Assembly (NCBI GenBank): GCA_024692605.1
Contig: JAILMQ010000130.1
Span: 1-50,744 of the forward strand
Direction: 5' to 3'
Length of the DNA stretch: 50,744 nucleotides
Origin: Eubacterium sp.
GTDB taxonomy: Bacteria > Bacillota > Clostridia > Lachnospirales > Lachnospiraceae
Of this stretch, positions 1 through 8,273 are shown one piece after another. The notes beneath the pieces are model-generated. The model worked only from the letters and a program-made list of their open reading frames with translations, searched no databases and had not been told where the DNA came from. The stretch's first letter is position 1, and each line of letters opens with the position of its first letter. The translations under genes and the position numbers were made by a program.

Positions 1-1
1 A

Positions 2-568
2 GTTGGTATCCTTTTTCTCTGAGTTCCTTGATGATTGCTGCTTTTTCGCCTTGAGTCGCGCAGCTTCCTTTTCTTCTCTCAAGGCGATCTCTTTTTTTAT
101 TACTTCGATTTCAGCTTTCATGTATTCATTCTCAGCTCTTAATCGAATCAGTTCTTCGTACTCAGATTCACTGGGCTTTGGAGGTTTTCTGGTTCCAACT
201 TTTTTCATATCTGGGTCCTTTGACTTACGCCCTTTCTGTTTTGGTATAAGTCCATTGTAACCATAAATCTTATACTTGCGAACCCATTGATATAGTAGAC
301 CATCCTCAATCCCAACTGAAAAAGCAACTTTTCTGTAAGATTCACCAGCTAAAACTTGCGCAACTAAGGCATAGCGTTCATCTGGAGTCCACGATCTATT
401 CTGATTATTGTGTCGTAATGCTTCAAGACCATTAGATTCTTCAATCCTAACCCATTCACGTATTTTATTATGAAAACTATTTTCTTTTACTCCATCAGGA
501 GTATCTGGATATTCTCCACGATGATATAACTCCACACATTTTCTTTTAAACTCATAACTGTAACGCAT
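2..568 (-). CDS. IS3-family transposase OrfA (IS150-like HTH), C-terminus runs off the window
   Basis: My translation of the minus strand from ATG at 568: MRYSYEFKRKCVELYHRGEYPDTPDGVKENSFHNKIREWVRIEESNGLEALRH...LLYQWVRKYKIYGYNGL...EYEELIRLRAENEYMKAEIEVIKKEIALREEKEAARLKAKKQQSSRNSEKKDTN. Typical HTH plus leucine-zipper OrfA. The alternative frame near the edge reads ...EKAAIIKELREKGYQL, the typical OrfB start. Confidence 0.9.
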   Translation of the reverse strand, partial: MRYSYEFKRKCVELYHRGEYPDTPDGVKENSFHNKIREWVRIEESNGLEALRHNNQNRSWTPDERYALVAQVLAGESYRKVAFSVGIEDGLLYQWVRKYKIYGYNGLIPKQKGRKSKDPDMKKVGTRKPPKPSESEYEELIRLRAENEYMKAEIEVIKKEIALREEKEAARLKAKKQQSSRNSEKKDTN

Positions 569-573
569 AAAAA

Positions 574-608
574 TACCCTCCTTACTGGTTTGTCCAGTAA
601 AGAGGGTA
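574..608 (-). promoter_or_regulatory. 15-bp stem, 5-nt loop hairpin containing the transposase ribosome-binding site
   Basis: Minus strand: TACCCTCTTTACTGG-acaaa-CCAGTAAGGAGGGTA then tttttATG. The arms pair with one G:T wobble; AAGGAGGG is in the 3' arm. Confidence 0.75.
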
Positions 609-652
609 CATATCAATTTTGTCCCGGTTTTTTCTTTATCACATACATTTTT

Positions 653-1039
653 TTATCTCATGCAATAAGCTGAAATAAGTCTTCCTATGGCACCGATATC
701 AACCTTTCCTTTGAATTCAAACTTTGCGGTAAATCCACTTGAGAACATAAGGAACAGTTCTGAATCAGGGAAGAGCTCTACAAAGCCCGGTGTCTGAATC
801 TCGAAATACTGTATCTTTGAATAAGGCATTGTTGCAAAAGATTTTCTCTTTCCTGTAATACCCTGAACATCTATTGCAATAATTCTCATATTTGTAAATA
901 CAAGCTGATCTCTCACAGACTGGAAAGCATAGAGAATCTGTTCATCCTGAACAAGAAGTCCCTGCACTTCATTTCTTACATTGTTTGGATCGATTGGTTT
1001 CAGATTAAAAACTGAGTTTGTGTTAAAGTTAATTGCCAT
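653..1039 (-). CDS. Bacterial PH-domain protein
   Basis: 128 aa; 'ILYAFQSVRDQLVFTNMRIIAIDVQGITGKRKSFATMPYSKIQYFEIQTPG' is characteristic of bPH domains. Confidence 0.85.
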   Translation of the reverse strand: MAINFNTNSVFNLKPIDPNNVRNEVQGLLVQDEQILYAFQSVRDQLVFTNMRIIAIDVQGITGKRKSFATMPYSKIQYFEIQTPGFVELFPDSELFLMFSSGFTAKFEFKGKVDIGAIGRLISAYCMR

Positions 1040-1114
1040 GATATTTTTGTCTCCTTTTGTGTATAGATATTTATTATATTTATTATTTTTAATTATTAAT
1101 TATTTTGAAGGATA

Positions 1115-1741
1115 TTATAACCATCCGTTTTTCTCTACTTCAAGTAATGCCGCACGGTTATTCTGTCCGTAGGTTCTTGCACTCATATCCATTGCTGCAG
1201 CAATTATTCCAAGCCATGCACCTAGAAAAATGTTGACCAGTAATGCACCGATACCTGAACTTTGCGTATCAACAAATCTGGTTATTCCGGAGGAGGTCTG
1301 TCTGAAATGCCTTACTGCCTTTTTCTCGGAACTGCTCTGAACAATATTCCAGATCCCAATACCTATCAGAACAAATCCCCAGATGATTACTGCTGTAAAT
1401 ACTCCTATCACTATCTGAATAATTCCAATGATCAGCCATAGGGTTGCTGCAGATTCCATCTTCGACAGATAATTTCTGTATGCCTGTACTGAATATTCCG
1501 GTGTAAGAGGCTGCACAAACTGATTCTGATAAGGATTATGATATGAACCCTGCATCTGAGGCTCTCTCAACTGAGGCACCTGCTGTTGCTGCATATATTG
1601 CTGCTGATACTGAGGCTGTTGTTGCTGATACTGGGGCTGCTGGTATGCCGGCTGTTGGAATTGCGGCTGTTGGTACTGCGGATCCTGATACTGCATACCA
1701 CTTGGCGGCTGATAAGGATCATAGTATTCATTATTATTCAT
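1115..1741 (-). CDS. Membrane protein with Q/P/Y-rich N-terminal low-complexity region
   Basis: 208-aa ORF; QQPQYQQQQPQYQQQ repeats then hydrophobic helices; overlaps mazG by a few bp. Confidence 0.75.
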   Translation of the reverse strand: MNNNEYYDPYQPPSGMQYQDPQYQQPQFQQPAYQQPQYQQQQPQYQQQYMQQQQVPQLREPQMQGSYHNPYQNQFVQPLTPEYSVQAYRNYLSKMESAATLWLIIGIIQIVIGVFTAVIIWGFVLIGIGIWNIVQSSSEKKAVRHFRQTSSGITRFVDTQSSGIGALLVNIFLGAWLGIIAAAMDMSARTYGQNNRAALLEVEKNGWL

Positions 1742-2207
1742 ATCCTTTTCTCTCCTTCGCTCTTTCTATAAGCTCTGTCGCTTCCTTCATAGCATCTTTC
1801 AGAAACGCTTCCTGCCATTCCTTGCCTTCTTTTTCTGCCTTTTTAATCTCTTCCCAATCAGCTTTTCTTTCCTCATCAGAATTATAATCTACTCCGGAAA
1901 AGACATGAGGATGTCTTCTTACCATCTTGTCAGAAACAACCTTTGCAACATCATCAAAGGTAAACAGCCCTTCCTCTTCAGCTATTACTGAGTGAAACAT
2001 TACCTGCAGAAGTAGGTCTCCCAACTCTTCTTTAAGATTGTCAGGATCACCTGTCTTTTCAAGAATATTAATTCCGCAAATAACCTCAGCCGCTTCTTCA
2101 ATACAGGTGGGTTTCAGACTCGAATGTGTCTGAACCTTATCCCATGGACATCCATCCTCAGCTCTGAGCTTTTCCACTACTTCTTTAAGTCTCTCTATTT
2201 CTGTCAT
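1734..2207 (-). CDS. mazG: MazG nucleotide pyrophosphohydrolase
   Basis: 'LKEVVEKLRAEDGCPWDKVQTHSSLKPTCIEEAAEV...EELGDLLLQVMFHS' MazG signature. Confidence 0.93.
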   Translation of the reverse strand: MTEIERLKEVVEKLRAEDGCPWDKVQTHSSLKPTCIEEAAEVICGINILEKTGDPDNLKEELGDLLLQVMFHSVIAEEEGLFTFDDVAKVVSDKMVRRHPHVFSGVDYNSDEERKADWEEIKKAEKEGKEWQEAFLKDAMKEATELIERAKERKGYE

Positions 2208-2223
2208 TATATAACCACTTTCT

Positions 2224-5200
2224 TTATTTGAATTTCGACTTCTTAGGCGCTCCGGCTTTCTTCAGCAATTTCTTATAAACTGATTTTTTCTTCTTCGGGC
2301 ATTTGAATACTGCTTTCTTGTAGATACCCTTGAATGCCTTCTTTCCTATAGACTTATTGCCAAGCTCCGTTGTCTTTATAACTATAGATTTCAACTTCTT
2401 ACATCCACTGAACGCATTTCCTCCAATAGATGTAACGTTTGCACCAATAGCAACTTTTTTCAGTTTTTTATTCTTTTTAAATGCATTTGCCGCAATAGAC
2501 GTTACTTTAGCACTCTTTCCATTTGGAAGTTTAACTGTTGCAGGAATAGAAGCACTTGTGAACGTTTTCTTTACAGGTCTGAGATAAGAAACATTTGCGT
2601 TCCCAAGCCTATCAATACTTGTGATCTTATAAACACCCTTCTTGTCACTTGTGGATACAGTCATACCAACTTTGTATGGACTCTTGGATTTATTTCCGTT
2701 GCCGCCTTTATTTCCATTTCCACCTTTACCGTTATTGCCACCTTTGCCAGAACCATTATCACCAGAATTATTATTGGATGTCACATCATAATCTTTAACA
2801 TCCCTAGTATCTATATCTTCAATATCTTTTTCATTATCCGGAGTAATTACATTTATATCTATAGTTTGATTATCATCCGTTTCGATATCAACCTTATTAT
2901 CATTTAATGAAATATCAGCTCCGGAATCATCTACAACCATATCCGTGTTGATAGACGTGTAATCGTCATTATCTGTCTCTTCAATGACAATATTTACATT
3001 CTCAGGTTTATCAGATTCAATATGTAACTTAGATGAATCTTCACTGCTGACACTTATGTTTCCATCTGTGCGAACCCCAGCATAATTACCCTTGCCTCGG
3101 AATGAAACACAACCATCACTAATCTTTACTTTGTAATTATTAGTTCTTAGCCATATATTACCAGTTTGAATATATTCATTCATTCCCTCGTAATAACCCA
3201 TCTGAGGAATATACTCTATAGATTCATCAACAACGGATACTACACCATCTTCAATTTTGAAAAGAGTTGCACCAGATGTATCTGTTACCTCAATATTATC
3301 AGCCGAATATCCGAGCGCAAATCTATTCGATGAAAAATATGTAGCTCTAACATTTGCGACATTTGGAAGATATTCCGGATTAAAAAATGTTATATAGCTA
3401 CCTTTGATAAATGTATTTCCATCATAGCCAACTATATTTTTCTCCCCGGAAGAATTAACCGCACTTGCAATTCTATAATGACCATTCTTTACATTTAGAT
3501 CTACATATCTATTCTCCGCGTTATTATAATAACTAGCTATGTTACTTTTATCCTTCACTGGTTCTTTATATGGATTATTAGGATCATATAAATATAATCT
3601 ATACCAATTTCCATCTATTTGTTCTGGTTCACGCGAAGAATCTACTACTAATGCATGTCCCCCATCTTTCCACCATATTCCAACGACATATGGTGTTTTC
3701 TTTTCTTTGACATTATTGATAACATCATTAAACATTTTTATTTCTCTATTTTCATCATTTCCATACATGTTATAATTATATTTTGCAACAAAACTATTCC
3801 ATTCGATAGAGTCTCCAATAGATTGAAATCTCTCTATTAATTTTAATAATGGAGCATTTGTCTTTAAATATGCATAATATGGTTCGGACCAAGTTATTTT
3901 GCTATATCCCCCTGCAGTTATTGTTTCTTTTCCATTAGAATATTGGCTAAATGAAAGTTTATTCTGCAAGAATAATACCGATAAAACAGACATTGCAAAG
4001 CAGTTTCCTCCCCAGCCTTTTACATTCTGGTTATAGATATGCTTCGTATAGGAATCCCCGTATAATTCTTGATACCTCTCATACGGAATCTTATAGTTTT
4101 CATCATAACTGAAACCTGCTCGTCCATTAACAAAACAAAAACCATTTCTTTTTAAGTCAAACCCTCCATAGATTCTATATTGTTCATTATCTAAATATTG
4201 AAAATTAATTTCATGTTCAATTGCATACTGCTCTCCATAAGAATCTACATAAACAAGCATAGTAAGATTATCACATCCATCAAAAGCATTGTCTTCAATG
4301 TAATTTACACTTTTAGGGATATTAATTGAACTAAGATTATTACACGCATAAAACGAATGATTGTTTATTCTTTTTACTGTTTCTGGTAGATGTACTATAG
4401 CTATTTTATTGTTATAGCCTTTATTCATGCAAATATATTGAGGTATTTCTTCAGTACCATCAGCAAAAAAAATACTTTTAATTGTATTGTTTGCACCCAT
4501 TGCCCCATTTTCATGAGAATATTCACTTTTAAATCCGCTATCTACAACAGTAGATGGAATAGTAACTGTCGTTACAGTTTCATTTTCTGAAAAAACTCCC
4601 TCTTCCATTCTTGTTACTGTTTTTCCGTAAATCTTATCAGGAATTATAAGGTTTTCCGCACTTCCAACATACTTAATAATCGAAACTGTATTGGCATCCA
4701 GAGTCTTATAAACAAAGCCTTTTCGAACTATATCACCATAATGAATAGTAAGATTAGGATTATTAATCAAAGCCATTCCGCCATCAACTTTTTTCAACAT
4801 CTCTTCAGTACCATAATAATAAATATCTGACAATTCACTATCATTTCGAAACGCATTTGATTCTATTTTGTTGACACTATCAGGAATTCCAACAGTTTTT
4901 AAGTCATAGGAAAAACTCAATATATTTTCATCAATAAGCTTTACCCCATAAGGAATAAACAATTCCTCTAACCCAGTACATTCAAAGGCTATGGAACCTA
5001 TTTCAGATAAATAATCTGGTAAGTCAATTCTTTTTAAACTCTTACAATTGTAAAAAGCAAATTTCCCAATTTTAGTAACACTTTCCGGAATAATAACTTC
5101 TTCGAGATTTTCACAACCAGAAAAAGCGTAATAATCTATACATGTTACACCCTCAGGAATCTCAATAGATTCTAAGCTTGTACATCCCTCAAATACACTT

Positions 5201-5898
5201 TGTCCAATATCGGTTACTGAATCAGGAATATCAACACTTTTTAATGATGTACATTTTGAAAACATCCCAAAGCCTAATGTAGTTATATCACTTGGTAATT
5301 TTACATATTTAAGATTTGAACAACCTGAAAAATTGCTCTCACATTCTTTAACCGTATTAGGAAAAACAAACTCCTCTAAATTAGTGCAACCAATAAATGT
5401 ATTCTTTATTGATTTTACCGATGGTGGTATTTCAACAATTTTCAACGAACTACACGCATTAAAAGTTCTATATAATGATTCAACTCCATTAGGAATTTCA
5501 ATAGTCTGTAAACTCGTACAATAGTTAAATACACTACCACCAATAATTTTTAAACCTTCACTTAATTCAATAGTTTCTAAGCCTGTGCAATTACTAAACG
5601 CACTTTGTTTTATTTCCTCTACACTACCAGGTACAAATACATTTTTTATATCCTTATTTAAATGAAACGCTTCATATCCAATGCATGTTACCGGCAAAGA
5701 ATTAATTCTATCTGGAATATCAAGATTAACTTCAGAACCTGTATAGCCTATTATTGTAATTGTTGTTCCATTATTATCCACTCGATACTTATAACCATTG
5801 TATTCTCCCGTAGTTGCTGCATTGGTCTGTACTGTCTGGCCAAGCAAAGATAAAACAAAAGATAAAGCTATTATTACTGATAGTAGTTTTCTTTTCAT
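2224..5898 (-). CDS. Secreted BspA-type leucine-rich-repeat protein with embedded cysteine-protease-like domain
   Basis: 1224 aa; signal peptide; many LRR_5 repeats (e.g. 'IPDSVTDIGQSVFEGCTSLESIEIPEGVTCI'); middle region with GGNCFAMSVLSVL and GGHALVVD; LRR repeats resume at the C-terminus. Confidence 0.88.
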   Translation of the reverse strand: MKRKLLSVIIALSFVLSLLGQTVQTNAATTGEYNGYKYRVDNNGTTITIIGYTGSEVNLDIPDRINSLPVTCIGYEAFHLNKDIKNVFVPGSVEEIKQSAFSNCTGLETIELSEGLKIIGGSVFNYCTSLQTIEIPNGVESLYRTFNACSSLKIVEIPPSVKSIKNTFIGCTNLEEFVFPNTVKECESNFSGCSNLKYVKLPSDITTLGFGMFSKCTSLKSVDIPDSVTDIGQSVFEGCTSLESIEIPEGVTCIDYYAFSGCENLEEVIIPESVTKIGKFAFYNCKSLKRIDLPDYLSEIGSIAFECTGLEELFIPYGVKLIDENILSFSYDLKTVGIPDSVNKIESNAFRNDSELSDIYYYGTEEMLKKVDGGMALINNPNLTIHYGDIVRKGFVYKTLDANTVSIIKYVGSAENLIIPDKIYGKTVTRMEEGVFSENETVTTVTIPSTVVDSGFKSEYSHENGAMGANNTIKSIFFADGTEEIPQYICMNKGYNNKIAIVHLPETVKRINNHSFYACNNLSSINIPKSVNYIEDNAFDGCDNLTMLVYVDSYGEQYAIEHEINFQYLDNEQYRIYGGFDLKRNGFCFVNGRAGFSYDENYKIPYERYQELYGDSYTKHIYNQNVKGWGGNCFAMSVLSVLFLQNKLSFSQYSNGKETITAGGYSKITWSEPYYAYLKTNAPLLKLIERFQSIGDSIEWNSFVAKYNYNMYGNDENREIKMFNDVINNVKEKKTPYVVGIWWKDGGHALVVDSSREPEQIDGNWYRLYLYDPNNPYKEPVKDKSNIASYYNNAENRYVDLNVKNGHYRIASAVNSSGEKNIVGYDGNTFIKGSYITFFNPEYLPNVANVRATYFSSNRFALGYSADNIEVTDTSGATLFKIEDGVVSVVDESIEYIPQMGYYEGMNEYIQTGNIWLRTNNYKVKISDGCVSFRGKGNYAGVRTDGNISVSSEDSSKLHIESDKPENVNIVIEETDNDDYTSINTDMVVDDSGADISLNDNKVDIETDDNQTIDINVITPDNEKDIEDIDTRDVKDYDVTSNNNSGDNGSGKGGNNGKGGNGNKGGNGNKSKSPYKVGMTVSTSDKKGVYKITSIDRLGNANVSYLRPVKKTFTSASIPATVKLPNGKSAKVTSIAANAFKKNKKLKKVAIGANVTSIGGNAFSGCKKLKSIVIKTTELGNKSIGKKAFKGIYKKAVFKCPKKKKSVYKKLLKKAGAPKKSKFK

Positions 5899-5937
5899 GT
5901 ACTCTCTCCCTATGAATATCTTGCTGATAATCCAATC

Positions 5938-5966
5938 AACCCAAAGGGGTCTGACCCCAATGGGTT
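5938..5966. repeat. 29-bp palindromic repeat, copy 1 (AACCCAAAGGGGTCTGACCCCAATGGGTT)
   Basis: Direct reading; imperfect arms; 6 bp beyond the stop of the 5973-7163 gene. Confidence 0.9.
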
Positions 5967-5972
5967 ATTATC

Positions 5973-7163
5973 TTAGATGGACTCCATATACTGCTCCATC
6001 TTATCAAAGTCATTTCCGATTACATAGATGAAGCTGCAGTAATCTCCGTTCACGTAGTAATACATCTCTATCTTCAGCTCTGTGCCGTTCTGAAGTGCTG
6101 TACCGTATAGTACGATATGTTCTTCACCGTCTATGGTCATTTTCTTTGTATCCATCGAAGTAAAGGTCATATCGCCGGAGCTCATAAGTTCGTCCTCCAG
6201 CTGCTTTATAAATCCTTCGTCATCTACTTTTGCAGGTGTGGATCTTGTGAAGCCATCATATGCACAAAAACCTACTGTTTCCTCGTTGTTAAGAGCAACA
6301 AGCGTATAGTAGAAGAAGCCATCTTCCTTCATGCTTTCCTGCACTGCTGATTCAGTATTGATCTTACTTACATCCTGACCTGCCATGCTGGCTCTTTCAT
6401 CCACATCTGAGAAAACCCAGTTTCCTTCTGAAAAATCAAGATCATAGTTAAATGTATTGCTCTTGAAAACTGTTCCATCCATCTCCGGCATGATATAAGC
6501 ATCTGCCGCATCTGCTTCAGTTGTTTCCTCTGTGGTTTCCTCTGTATCTTCCTCAGTTGCATCTTCTGTCAGATCACCAAAAGCATCATCTATATCTTCA
6601 ATCAGATCATCAACTTCTGTAATCTCGCTGGTGAAATCCTCTGTTGTGATTTCAAATGCACTGGTTGTTCCTTCCTTTGCTTCTTTTGCTTTCTTGTTGT
6701 AACGTACAAGTGCAGGAGCTATTGCTGCCGCAAGTATAGCCAGAACAGGAATTGAAACTGCAAGTACAATGAGAATAATCGCCCATACCGGGAAACCGCT
6801 CTTCTTCGGTGGCTGCTGTGGCTGACCATATGGCTGGCCACCAGGCTGACCATACTGTGGACCTCCCGACTGTCCGTATGGTTGTCCTCCCTGAGCTCCA
6901 TACTGCTGAGGGCCCGGCTGACCATACGGCTGGCCCCCAGGCTGGCCATATGCTTGCTGAGATTGATTAGGCTGGCCATTATACTGCATTCCGCTTGTTT
7001 GGTTTGGCTGACTATTATACTGCATCCCATTTGGATGCTGCGGCTGACCATACTGCTGTCCTCCAGGCTGCTGTCCCGGAGCACCAATCATATTATTTCC
7101 ACATATCGGACATACATTAACGCCGTCCTCAAGATTAGATCCACATACGTTACATATTTTCAT
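5973..7163 (-). CDS. Zinc-ribbon, G/Q/P-rich membrane protein
   Basis: N-terminal MKICNVCGSNLEDGVNVCPICGNN, QPYGQPGGQ repeats, one TM helix, acidic linker and extracytoplasmic domain. Confidence 0.82.
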   Translation of the reverse strand: MKICNVCGSNLEDGVNVCPICGNNMIGAPGQQPGGQQYGQPQHPNGMQYNSQPNQTSGMQYNGQPNQSQQAYGQPGGQPYGQPGPQQYGAQGGQPYGQSGGPQYGQPGGQPYGQPQQPPKKSGFPVWAIILIVLAVSIPVLAILAAAIAPALVRYNKKAKEAKEGTTSAFEITTEDFTSEITEVDDLIEDIDDAFGDLTEDATEEDTEETTEETTEADAADAYIMPEMDGTVFKSNTFNYDLDFSEGNWVFSDVDERASMAGQDVSKINTESAVQESMKEDGFFYYTLVALNNEETVGFCAYDGFTRSTPAKVDDEGFIKQLEDELMSSGDMTFTSMDTKKMTIDGEEHIVLYGTALQNGTELKIEMYYYVNGDYCSFIYVIGNDFDKMEQYMESI

Positions 7164-7202
7164 ACTTTTTTCTCCTTCAACATATCTTATAATTTATATC
7201 TA

Positions 7203-8255
7203 TTAATAAGGGAAGTTGTTCTTTCCCGAAACTGCTTTTCCACTTGTATTTATTGATATTCCTTTTTCCGTAATCACATGACCATAGAAGTCTGTTATCC
7301 GGAAGGTATATGGTCCTGCGGACCCCATTCCATTAGGTGCTGTAAAGTAGTTATATTCCTGTCTCTCTAACTTTTTATATGACTTAGACGAGGTATCATA
7401 ATACTCCACTGACTTGATGGGGTAACGACCATTTCTCACCTGAACCTCAGCCCAGTACTGAGTACTGGTTGGCTTCCAGAGGAAGGACACGGGATCCTTT
7501 GTAGGAAGTGGAATTATCTTCCATTTAATCTTCATCCTGCCTGTAACTTCCGGCTCGATTTCCTTAAAGGCTTTTCTGGAAAGATCAATATCCCCCTTCT
7601 TACCTTCAGGAAGTCTGTCTGTTATGAGAACCTTTACCTTGTCGCCATCCTTATCTGTTATCTCCACATAAGCACCTGCAAGTCCATTCATATAATCTTC
7701 GTTGTTCATAGCAGCTGTAAAGTAAACCTTCTCATAGTCATCCAGGTTTGCTGCTCCGGTTGATGTTCTGTCGTAAAATGTGCCTTCTCCGCTATGTACT
7801 TTAGTTATTGAATATTCACCTGCATCATAGGCCTTCGTCTTATCTGATGGTTCTTCAGAATCCTCTGACTCATCTTTATTCTCTTTATCCCCATCTTCGG
7901 AAGAAGCCGGCTTTTTAACTGTTACATTTATCACGCCCTTGGCAACAACTTTTTTCTTTTTGTTATAGCCACTGACTGTCAGCTTTACTTTTCCGGCCTT
8001 TAGTCCCTTAATTGAAATCTTCTTACCCTTTACAGTAGTTTTAACATAGCCCTTCTTTGAAGCCTTCACCTTTATCTTGCTGTACTTCTTTTTTGAGCTT
8101 ACTTTAACGGACTTGTTTACATCTACAGTCACTTTGGTTTTTGTAAGCTTCAGTTTACTTTTCTTCGCATAAACCCTTGTGGAAAACCCTGATGACAAAA
8201 CAAGTCCTGCCACAAGAATTAATGAAAGAAGGCCTTTCATCATTCGTTTTTCCAT
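7203..8255 (-). CDS. Secreted bacterial expansin with N-terminal Lys-rich Big2-like domain
   Basis: Recalled similarity to B. subtilis YoaJ/EXLX1: 'LAGAYVEITDKDGDKVKVLITDRLPEGKKGDIDLSRKAFKEI', 'IKWKIIPLP', 'STQYWAEVQVRNGRYPIKSVEY', 'YNYFTA', 'TFRITDFYGHVI'. Confidence 0.87.
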   Translation of the reverse strand: MEKRMMKGLLSLILVAGLVLSSGFSTRVYAKKSKLKLTKTKVTVDVNKSVKVSSKKKYSKIKVKASKKGYVKTTVKGKKISIKGLKAGKVKLTVSGYNKKKKVVAKGVINVTVKKPASSEDGDKENKDESEDSEEPSDKTKAYDAGEYSITKVHSGEGTFYDRTSTGAANLDDYEKVYFTAAMNNEDYMNGLAGAYVEITDKDGDKVKVLITDRLPEGKKGDIDLSRKAFKEIEPEVTGRMKIKWKIIPLPTKDPVSFLWKPTSTQYWAEVQVRNGRYPIKSVEYYDTSSKSYKKLERQEYNYFTAPNGMGSAGPYTFRITDFYGHVITEKGISINTSGKAVSGKNNFPY

Positions 8256-8273
8256 TTTCCTCTCCTTTTTTCA

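Larger units (their letters stand above)
1..640 (-). mobile_element. Left-edge fragment of an IS3-family insertion sequence (exact terminal IR not determined)
   Basis: OrfA plus the start of an overlapping OrfB frame; the element end probably lies in the ~610-640 region before the PH-domain gene. Confidence 0.75.

Noticed and set aside
2-568. Initial suspicion of a frameshift in the IS OrfA N-terminus
   Set aside because: Re-reading the coordinates showed one continuous frame from ATG at 568 to the window edge.
6719-7087. 122-aa minus-strand ORF in the zinc-ribbon gene
   Set aside because: Out-of-frame reading of the repetitive QPYGQPGGQ region.
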